A stretch of 64,000 bases of DNA. Source: Guadua angustifolia. Taxonomy: Eukaryota; Streptophyta; Magnoliopsida; Poales; Poaceae. The notes below the pieces were generated by a model, which worked only from the letters and a program-made list of their open reading frames with translations, made no database searches and was not told the origin of the DNA. Each line of letters opens with the position of its first letter. Within the stretch, counting starts at the first letter, position 1. This document shows positions 56,342 to 64,000 of the stretch, in pieces. A program made the translations under genes and the position numbers. Location of the stretch: positions 51,458,626 to 51,522,625 of the forward strand of contig CM070505.1 in NCBI GenBank assembly GCA_036346375.1, given 5' to 3'.

Positions 56342-58534
56342 CGATGAAATCATTATCTTCGTGTGGGGCATCATGGCGGGCTTAGTGCCGCCTTTTTCTG
56401 ATTTTTTTCTCACCGTCTTCCACTTCTATGAAATCCATCATCTTCACCTCACCCCCAACTCCATTCTTTTTCTCGCCATCTTCGCACACCTCTGTGAAAT
56501 GTTCATGGGGGTGATGCCAAATCTCCCACTTTTTCGCTACTTCTTCCTCTGCCGCGCCTCTTCCGACGGCAAGCTACTGGGAAGCTGCCATTTTCGCCTT
56601 CGGGATGGGATGGCAGCCCGCTATATTCCCTTCCAGCCCAGGTCAAACTGGAAAGCCTGGCGAAGCGAGTGGCTGTACGTCAACGACAACAGCGGCGTTG
56701 AGGCTCTGGAGGTGCCCGCCGAGCCAGCGGCGGTCACCGAGAACTGGAACTCGCCTGTTGAAGAGACGGCGGAGCTCCTGGCAATGGCGACCCGCATCAA
56801 TAACCTGCGGGATGCCGGGTTAACTGGGGCGCTGGTTGTTAGGGATTTCGTATCCCGAAGACTTAGCCCCCTTCGTCACCGTATTCGCCCAGCATGGCAG
56901 TATACAGGCGACAGCGACATCACCCGCACCTTCCCCGGCCGTAAGACTTCACTGCTATTTTTTGGCTTTTTTTTGCATTCATGTCTCTTTTGTGTTGCTC
57001 CCTACCGACCGCGCTTTTTTTTAACTTTGGCGAGCCGCGGAAACTTGGATGGGCCACGCCTCAGCAGGTGGCTCTCCGGGCTCATGCCGCCGGTCCCAGC
57101 CGGCCTGAATTTTCCTTCATCGGCCCGGCCACTCGCTGACTTGGAGCCTACGGAGTGCCAGAGGATCGTCAGGTTGCTGCCGCCAATGGACTCCACCGGT
57201 CTCGCCGTGGTGCCGCCGCACGCCCCCCTGACGATCAGGGACGCACCTCCCCCCACCGATCGGGCGATGGGCAGCGGCGCTCGTCCGGACACCAGTCCGG
57301 GCATGAAAAAACCCGCTTCTGGGAAGCGAAACCTCCGCCGCCACCAGCCCAAGGGTGGCGGTGACTTCACATGGGGCGGTCGCACCGGTCGCTAATTGCG
57401 GCACCAACCGCCTGCGGCGCCGCCGCCATGGGCGCCAACATCTCCACCTCCGGCGCCCGGCTTTCATATCGCCGGTGCCAATGCGGCACCGGGCTCGGCG
57501 ACCACGGCGCCAACTGCCACGGCGCCGACCCCACTGTCTTCTTCTTCTCCGACTCCTTCCGTGGCGCCGGTCTCATCCTCCACGGCGCCACCGCCTTCTA
57601 CCACGGGGACCCACGCCGCCACTCGACAAGGCGGGCTTGAGGTCCCCAAAGGCGGCTTTCGGCTTGAGGCGGCGCCATGGGCGGCCCCTCAAGATGCTCC
57701 AAGGGAGCAGACGCCACCTGCGCCTGTGGCGGAAGCCTCCGCCCAGACACCGCCGGCCGCCACTACCACCGGGACAAGGGCAGGCGGCCCTGACACCAGC
57801 GCACCTCGCCCACTCGCCGCCAGCACCGTTACCACTCCTGCCGTGCGTTCCGCTGAGCTCTTCACGAGCTCAGTAATTTGCACAGCTCACTCGGTGCACT
57901 TCTGGCCACGGCCGCTGGGCATGGAGCCCGGACGGCGAGGCAATTGACAGGGGCCATTGACGAGCTGGCACGGGAGCGGGAGAGGGCGGATACAATGGTG
58001 GCACAAGAAAGGGCCACCGCGGCCGCCCTGGCTACCATGCAGCAGCGGGCGGAGAGGGCCGAGGCGGCGCAGAGGACCTCTGAGTACGAGGCTGACCGCC
58101 TCAGGCGCAATCTCGCCACCATGCTCAAGAGAGCCTTCAGTAGCATCAAAGATGCTCGGAACCTTTGGGCGTGGTCTTTGGAGACGCCCTCGGGACCGCG
58201 CCCTACAATACGCTCACGCGACCAACCAGGCCGCGGAAGCACTCCGGGGATTGCCCATCGCCTGGCCGCACGCTCCGCCAGGAAGGGGCAAGAGGTTCTT
58301 GATGATGACCGCCACCTTTGTGCTGGCTTCTTCCGCGGCCAGCGGCCTTCTCTGGACCCGATGGCGGCGATGGAGACCGGCATCGTGGGGAACGCCGCCC
58401 AGGCAGAAGCACGCGTACAAGCGGCCGCCGAGCACTTGGCCGGGCAGCTGCAGGTGCAGCAGCCGGCCATGGACGTCGCCACCCCGGTAGCGGAGGAAGA
58501 AGACGCCGGCGACATCGACGTGGGTGATGAGTGA
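56342..58534 (+). CDS. gypsy-2 antisense ORF, main part (PF04195-like)
   Basis: Continues the ORF begun at 52200. The first open part (56342-57395) encodes the PF04195-like domain: L-H-L-T-P-N-S-I-L-F-L-A-I-F, F-R-Y-F-F, N-L-R-D-A-G-L-T-G-A and S-R-R-L-S-P-L-R-H-R-I-R-P-A-W near 56840-56900. A possible intron (donor at 56941 ggcc/gtaaga, T-rich tract to about 57040) would remove an odd hydrophobic stretch. After 57395 a Pro/Ala/Thr-rich linker lies in another frame (57396-57860). A coiled-coil C-terminus is at 57878-58534 (A-R-E-R-E-R-A-D-T-M, acidic end E-E-E-D-A-G-D-I-D). One or two frame changes or introns are needed to join the parts. Function is unknown; the family is known only from grass gypsy-type elements and related loci. 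Confidence 0.6.
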
Positions 58535-60122
58535 AGGGCTGGGCCGCCACTCCACTTTTTTGTTTTTATTTCTTTTGTCGATCAGTCTTTTATATCTGTA
58601 TGAACACTTCAACAAACTTTAGCTGTAATAGATGTTTTTCGGTTTTACCTTCATGCTCGTTTGCTGTGCTTATTTGATATTGCATGCTGGAATTGCCAAG
58701 CGGCCAACTCAAAATTCAATTGAGGTGCCAGCTGGGCTTTTGGGTCTAGGCAACGTCCCAGAATCTCTGTTAGGGTCGCATGCACCTGGCCACAAACGTA
58801 AGTACAATACGCGCAAATTACATAGAACTTAGGCAAAGACAACTATGAGGCGTAGTAGTCTGTGCTTGAGCACAAAATAGTTTCGCCATCAAGATTTTAT
58901 GCAGGGTTGTCATTGGCTGAAACCTTTTCGGAACTTAAATCCTTGTGATCTCTTAGAATCGTACCCCAGTGTGGCGCAGAAAGCAATAAGTTCCCAGGAG
59001 TGGTTTTGGGCCAGCGGCACTCAACGGTGATAACCAGCGGTGCTTCTAAGAGCCAACCCGGGGTGTACGAGCCGTGTTTGAGCACCGCACCAAACGTACA
59101 CTCTGGTCACTTAGCCTTACTAGACGCTCACACTGAAGACTTTCCTTTTATCACCAAGGAGCCGTCGGGTTTACGACGCCCGTGGTAACCATGCATAATT
59201 CGATCAATTTCAGCATACGCATAAGCAAATAATCGGGAGTGTTACTTGAAACACTTATCTGGCTTATGCATAAGCTGGTGCTCATCTAGCGGTTGGCGAC
59301 CGGGCTTCTTCAGCGACCAATGATAGGCGACGGCCGGGTTCTTGAGCGACCGGCCCCCAAGCGGCCAGGCGACAGTAGGTTCTTGAGCGATCGGCCCCAA
59401 GCGCTAAGCGACAATCAAATGTTCTTCAGGTGCTATTAGATTTTTCCTTTTGAATCGGGCCAAAGCTTCAAAGTTTGACCCATGCACATATGCAGCTATT
59501 GCAAAGGCGGATGAATACCATGCAAGGCACATACAATATAAATTATGACAACATAAGTCTGCGCATGGGGTAATATTGGTTCACTTGTTTTGGCCTCCAT
59601 GTTGTTGCCGTTTTTCCAAAACACGGCCTATGGCATTATGTGGTAAAGCAGCGAACTCCCAGGAAGGATATTAGGCCAGCAGTGCTTGCGGCAACAACCT
59701 GCGGTGCTTCTGAGAGCCAACCCGAGGTGTACAAACCACATTTGAGCACCGTGCCAAATCCGCTCCCTGGTTGCCCGTCCTTACCCGACACAGATACCAG
59801 GCATAATTATGGACCGACAAGGGATTGCCAAAACCTAAGGACCAATAGTATCCATGCAGCAAACTGCCCCGTAGGAGACAAAAAGAGGAGTAATGACAAA
59901 GTCGAAAATCCTCAAGATAATAACATTATCAACAACCGATGACCGCCGATCAGCTGGGGGATAAGTCTATCCCGAGGCTGATCAAACCAAATCACCGGGT
60001 ACTTACAGTTTTTCATGGATAAAACTTTCGCAACAACTCCACATTGTAGGAATTCGCCAATTCTCGGCCGTCCTCAATGGCTAACCGGACCGCCCGAGTC
60101 GAGATCTCGAGACCACCTTAAA
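58535..60122. other. gypsy-2 5' internal region with repeats, no gag-pol
   Basis: This is where gag would start on the minus strand, but no gag motif or long minus ORF is present. It holds two related segments: 58990-59160 and 59655-59810, sharing ggtgcttctragagccaacc and tttgagcacc. It also holds a short tandem block of gcgaccgg/ttcttgagcga words (59290-59430). Confidence 0.65.
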
Positions 60123-60141
60123 GGGCCCCCCTGCGGCGCCA
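60123..60141 (-). other. Primer-binding site of gypsy-2
   Basis: The minus strand reads TGGCGCCGCAGGGGGGCCC one base inside the right LTR, the TGGCGCC...GGGG form of plant Ty3/gypsy. It defines the right LTR as the 5' LTR. Confidence 0.75.
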
Positions 60142-60142
60142 C

Positions 60143-61099
60143 AGCCGGCGTATTCCACCGACGAGGCTTGAGCCTCTGAGGCGGGTTTAGTTCGATAGGG
60201 GGGTGGCTTTGGTAAATGGCAAACCCTAGCAGAGGGAAACCCCAGTACCTCTCACACTAACGAATTCTAGTGCCCCTTCCATCTAATGGATACAACGATT
60301 TTACCCAGGTTCAGGCCCCCTCCAAGAAGGGTAACAGCCTTACGTCCTGCTTGATTTTGGATTGAGTATCTTGGGCTTGGTTACAGAGCTTGCCGATGAC
60401 CAGCTCTTCTGTTGAGCCTTTTTTTCCTTTTCTCTCTTTTCAATCCCCCCCTCTCGTATGCCCTCAAGTGCCCTTATATGCACGGGCTTACATGGGTCAG
60501 CCAGAGGAGGGATCGTCATCATGCCTATCTTACATGCATTTACTTCGCCTTTATGCGCTGTCCCGTTCCTTCAGCCCTAATCAATGCAAGCGCATGCCTT
60601 CGCCCGGTTCTTCCGGAATGTGACCCCTCTGCCACGGGTAGATGTGAGGCGTCAGAGGAACGGGCTTGTAGCAGAATTCCTTGGAATCGACATGCCTGGT
60701 ACAGCAGGCCTGTCTCTGACACGGTACGTCGGGGAAGGAGACTTCGGGACGAAGCCACCGCATCCCACCTTTTTGCATGGCAGCGGAATGAACAAGGCAT
60801 GCTCGCCCAGGCCGCCACGTGGGTAGGCGCCGGGCGGCAGGCGTGGCCGCCACTGCTTCGCCCGCCCAGCGCCACGTGGACCGGCACCGGTGGGCGAAGC
60901 GTGCTCGCCCGGCTTACCGGCCAAAGCCGCCACGTGGTTGGCGCCGAAGCGGCGGCGTGGCCGCCCTGCTCGCCCGGCGCCACGTGGACTAACGTCCTGT
61001 AGACGGGGTGTAAACACCCACCCGCCTGCTAGAATGCCACGTGGGCCACGCATGCTTTTGTCCGGCGAAGAGGGTACCCTGGCGTAAAGTACGCCGACA
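60143..61099 (-). repeat. gypsy-2 5' LTR (957 bp)
   Basis: Matches 50727-51893. The inner end reads agccggcg instead of tgtcggcg, a mutated TG. The outer end TACGCCGACA is intact. A minus-strand TATA-like word (catataag) lies at 60475-60482. Confidence 0.9.
60816..61043. promoter_or_regulatory. G-box (CACGTG) array in the gypsy-2 right LTR
   Basis: Five perfect CACGTG palindromes begin at 60816, 60873, 60931, 60981 and 61038. They are upstream of the LTR TATA word for leftward transcription. They are also 60-290 bp upstream of the rightward host leader that starts at 61100, so they could act on both. Confidence 0.85.
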
Positions 61100-61104
61100 G
61101 CAGC

Positions 61105-61707
61105 GAAGAAACCCTAGCTCTTCTCTTCTACTCCGCCCCAGAAAAATCGCTGCGGCAACCAAGCGAGCGGGAGATAAGCGGCGACAATGGAGTTCGCGTG
61201 CGGCGGTCTGATGCTGCGGGCGGCTTGGGCGAGACGGTGCACGCGCGGTGGATCTGATGCCACGCACGGCAAGCAGCCGAAGCGGGAACCGGGCAAGGCG
61301 ACCGCGACTACACGCAAGCAAAACGCATGGATCGACGGCGAAACGAGCACCGAACGAGGTAAGCCGAACCCCCCCTAGATCATTAGGTTTTTCTCTTGAT
61401 TGATTTGGGGATTTGGGAAAAACTGAGTATTAGGGTTCGGGATTTTGGGGAAAAATTGGTTGCGACCCAGGCGGAAACGGGATATCGACCCAGCTCGACC
61501 CCGATCCTCGATTTGGGACGACGTCCCGGGGTCGCGGAACACGCCATCGAGCCCGAACCCTGTGACTATGGCCTGTAGTGTTTTGAATTGTTTCAGTTGG
61601 TTGGATTTTGACAAAGTTCTTTTGGGCTCTGTTCTGACACAGGCCAGGATACTTCAGGATACAGGAACAACTTACGAAGATATGCACCCTTAAGAATGGA
61701 GCCTTGA
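61105..61707 (+). CDS. Small two-exon host gene model, 78 codons
   Basis: I do not recognise the product. The leader (61105-61186) is a typical plant leader (gaaaccctagctcttctctt). The ATG at 61187 is the first in it. Exon 1 coding runs to 61358, with donor gag/gtaagc at 61359. The intron (61359-61642) is T-rich and ends gacacag. Exon 2 begins at 61643 and the frame closes with TGA at 61705-61707. The protein is basic, starting M-E-F-A-C-G-G-L-M-L-R-A-A-W-A-R-R, which could be an organelle-targeting end. Coding status is uncertain: it may be the start of a longer gene in another splice form, or a non-coding transcript. Its promoter region was separated by gypsy-2. Confidence 0.4.
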
Positions 61708-61930
61708 ACCCATAAGAATGGAGCCTTGAGTTTCACAACAACGAGCAATGCTGCAGGGAACGAAAGACGAACAGCTATCTCGTGAACCAGAAATTCATAC
61801 TTCAGGAGCCAGAGAATCACTGCAGCTGCCTACGTGCATGAGAATATGAGGTGGAGCAACTCCGGGCCAAACCCACCCAGAGAGATGTTTACAAAATGAG
61901 CCTGCAGGATGGAAACACCTCCTGTCTTGC
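61708..61930 (+). other. Probable 3' UTR of the small host gene
   Basis: Contains the doubled word agaatggagccttga at 61693 and 61715. No ORF or other motif. Confidence 0.3.
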
Positions 61931-61959
61931 CAAACCCACCCAGGGAATTTCTAATCCCT

Positions 61960-62165
61960 CGAAGAAAAATTCAATTGACCAAAATTCCTTCGATTTACAC
62001 AGTAGTAGAAGCAACTAAGCCGAACATATTATGACTACCTGCTGAATCAGAAAGAGAATTTCTCTGACAGCAATTTGTGATACCTCGCAGAAAAATTCAA
62101 TTGGCGAAAAATCCTTCGATTTACCCAGTACTAGAAGCAACTAAGCCCAACATGTTATGACAACT
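61960..62165. repeat. Two-copy direct repeat, period ~128 bp
   Basis: gaagaaaaattcaattgacc at 61961 and gcagaaaaattcaattggcg at 62087 head two copies. These also share ccttcgatttacacagtagtagaagcaac and catattatgac-type words. Confidence 0.75.
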
Positions 62166-62500
62166 GCTCTCAAACAGAGAATTTAACTTATCTTTAGGGA
62201 AGACAGAATTAATCAAGCATTATTAGCAGTGGCGTATCCAGAAACTTAGAAAAGAGGGGGCTAAAATTAAGACCTCTAAACTAATATATATAATATATTA
62301 ATATATATAGTATTTTTTCAGAACATAGAACACGATAGAATGATATATATAATATAAAAATACCAACACTCATCTAACAATGCTATATAATATAAATGAA
62401 ATCATTTAACCGTTAACATTACAAATCTATCTTGAAATCTTCATTGTCGAAAAACCCTTTCAAGCGTACCGATAAAACAATACTTTAGCCAAGCAAAAAC
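62166..62500. other. AT-rich DNA
   Basis: Contains gtggcgtatccagaaactta at 62231, a word type often seen at plant repeat ends, and a ta-rich stretch (62283-62400). Nothing is assignable. Confidence 0.35.
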
Positions 62501-63085
62501 CTAAAATTTCACCTCAGCAGAGCTACAAGTATTTGCGGCGCGACGGACCTTGTCCTGAGCCGCTTGAGCTATGGTGAACTCCCAGCTCACTCCCGAGGCG
62601 CCCGACATCCGCCTCCCACGAAACCCGATCCTCGCTGAGCTGCACCACCTTCCGCGCGATGGCGCCCATCCGCACCTTCTCGCCTCTACTGCGCTGGGCC
62701 ACCTCCACCGCCGCCACATCATTGCCAGCCACCTTGGTCGAACGGCCTTGTCGTCAAGAACATGGACGTCCTCGCCAAAGTGGGGGAGGTATCGCGGAGG
62801 ACGTGGTCGACGGAGGGGTGGCGAAGGCATAGGGTTGACCGTGGAGGAGAAGACGGCACGACAGCGAGTTGGACGCCCTTGAGCATGTGGAGCTTCCGCC
62901 ATCTTGAAGATCCCCTTTTGCGCTTGGAGAAGGTGACCGCGCCTCTCCTTATTATCGGCGCGGCGGATCTCGATTTTCTATCACCTCAGCGCTTTCGGCA
63001 TCCTAGCGACCTCGCCATCGCCGTGGTTTGGCCACGCTTTCGCTTCTTGCTCTGTTTCTTTCTCTGCTTCTTGATCTGTTTCTGA
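62501..63085. other. GC-rich block with open frames on both strands, unassigned
   Basis: A + frame (62571-62882) and - frames (62501-62902, 62523-62732) overlap. No family is recognised and codon pattern does not decide between them. It could be a gene piece or chance openness in GC-rich DNA. Confidence 0.3.
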
Positions 63086-64000
63086 TAGAAAAGATTAATA
63101 GGAAAGTTTTAGTTTGAAAAGTTCGTATTAAGAAAGTCTAAGATAGGGAGTTCGATTAGGATAAAGAGATGAAATTGTAGGATCGAGATGTATTGGTGCA
63201 AACTAACTCCTAAAACTACTTTTTTTGTGTTTTTATTAATTCTGAAAATTAATAGAATGCTAATTAAACTAGAATAATCAATCTAGAAAAATTAATCTAA
63301 GAAGCACGAAGACAACCATGTTAAAATAAGTGCATGCATGTGAATGTGATTGATTCATAAGCATGTAAAAGTTGTAAACTACCCAATGGATCTCTCTTCA
63401 ACTCTTATCTCTCTTGCTTTCTTTGCGTCTCTTGCTTACCGTATTCGGAGCTTACATCCTTGCTAGCACAATGCTTCAAGGAGAACTTCTCAGACTTTGC
63501 CTCACGCACAAGAGCTGCTCGGCCTCCTATTGCCTTCTTACCGCCTTCCTCGATATACACGTATGAGTGCTCCTCACTGAGCTCTTCCTTGATTCACGTC
63601 CACAATAAACGCTTCCACTTTTCTTGGCCCTTGGCAGAGACGTGCGTCGCGCCACGGCCTTCACCCTACCATCGCTCCTCTTTTTTTTTCTTCGGCTTGC
63701 TTTTTTTTCTCCGCCGCAGAACCGCCTTTTTATTCTTTGCGTGAGCTCGACCTCGACTTCGGACACGTCTTCATCCGCCCAAGGAAAACGCGGACTGCTT
63801 GATTCGTCTCTGATCCTTCATGGATTCTTGACCAGTAGCACCGATTTTCCTTCGCCTGTCATGCGGTCATGCCTCTTCGTTTTTCTTCTGCTGGCTGCTC
63901 GATTTTCCTTTTCTTGTCCGACCCCCAAACCAGGAGTACCTCCTCTCCTATTTATTCTCAGTAAACCCTAACTTCTTAACCCTAATTACTTGGCCCAATT
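63086..64000. other. Mixed region, no supported gene
   Basis: AT-rich to 63400, then pyrimidine-rich. ORFs at 63460-63744 and 63624-63971 are low-complexity Ser/Phe/Leu frames without recognisable domains. The text may be an LTR or a leader cut by the window end. Confidence 0.3.

Larger units (their letters stand above)
50727..61099 (-). mobile_element. gypsy-2: non-autonomous Tat-like LTR element
   Basis: LTRs at 50727-51893 and 60143-61099, with TGTCGGCGTA...TACGCCGACA ends on the left copy, are flanked by a perfect 5-bp duplication GCAGC (50722-50726, 61100-61104). The primer-binding site at 60123-60141 reads on the minus strand, so transcription runs leftward from the right LTR. No gag, protease, RT or integrase motif is seen in the internal 8.2 kb. 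Its only recognisable element ORF is on +, antisense to the element, and is interrupted by a younger LTR element. Confidence 0.88.

Noticed and set aside
62501..62902. Protein gene on the minus strand
   Set aside because: Overlapping frames on both strands are equally open and no family motif is visible, so no CDS was called.
1..64000. CRISPR arrays, operons or prokaryotic islands
   Set aside because: No spaced direct repeats with unique spacers and no bacterial gene organisation. Everything recognisable is plant nuclear and transposon-derived.

Overview
This is a plant nuclear genome window, most likely a grass and probably Oryza or a close relative. It is built almost entirely of transposable elements nested in one another. 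Nothing in it is prokaryotic. The organism call rests on the element families (Ty1/copia, Tat-lineage and chromodomain Ty3/gypsy, Mutator-like elements, a Tourist-like MITE, a Helitron-type end), on intron/exon fragments and on the GC-rich versus AT-rich mosaic. Most coding regions are broken. The one apparent host transcription unit is a small two-exon model at 61.1-61.7 kb. A nucleotide-sugar-transporter exon fragment lies at 47.9 kb.

Layout. 1-957: a short fragment of a retroelement ORF, then AT-rich DNA. 961-7183: a Tourist-like MITE (flanking TTA) split by a degenerate copia element (1105-7099, flanking ATGG). About 7.2-13.5 kb: a decayed Mutator-like element with a transposase and a probable plant-mobile-domain ORF, both on +. 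13.6-14.9 kb: a TATA-led small ORF and a ~170-bp tandem repeat. About 14.97-25.1 kb: gypsy-1, a Tat-lineage Ty3/gypsy on the minus strand, with gag-pol on - and a second ORF antisense to it on +. 25.1-30.17 kb: flanking DNA and parts of a minus-strand chromovirus, up to a 100-N scaffold gap (30169-30268). After the gap the sequence steps back: 30269-38880 repeats about 23.4-30.17 kb in cleaner form (gypsy-1 gag, its 5' LTR, the same flank, the same chromovirus). 33.8-45.67 kb: two chromovirus units in tandem sharing an LTR, the larger one carrying a 4.8-kb non-coding insertion. 45.7-50.7 kb: low-copy DNA with the transporter exon and a Helitron-like 3' end. 50727-61099: gypsy-2, a minus-strand LTR element with GCAGC target duplications and no recognisable gag-pol. 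Its only recognisable element ORF is the antisense one, which is split by a young + strand non-autonomous LTR element (52331-56336, flanking CCCGC). 61.1-64 kb: the host gene model and unassigned DNA.

Three observations matter most. First, the two sides of the scaffold gap overlap, so about 7-8 kb is counted twice, and the left copy is so distorted that it looks like unpolished sequence. Second, gypsy-2 lost gag-pol but kept the antisense ORF, which stays in frame at the nested insertion point once that insertion is removed; the same type of antisense ORF sits in gypsy-1. Third, the gypsy-2 LTRs carry arrays of perfect CACGTG G-boxes (7 and 5 copies). The right-hand array sits directly upstream of the host transcript whose original promoter region the insertion displaced by about 10 kb.

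All similarity statements are by eye. No database search was run.
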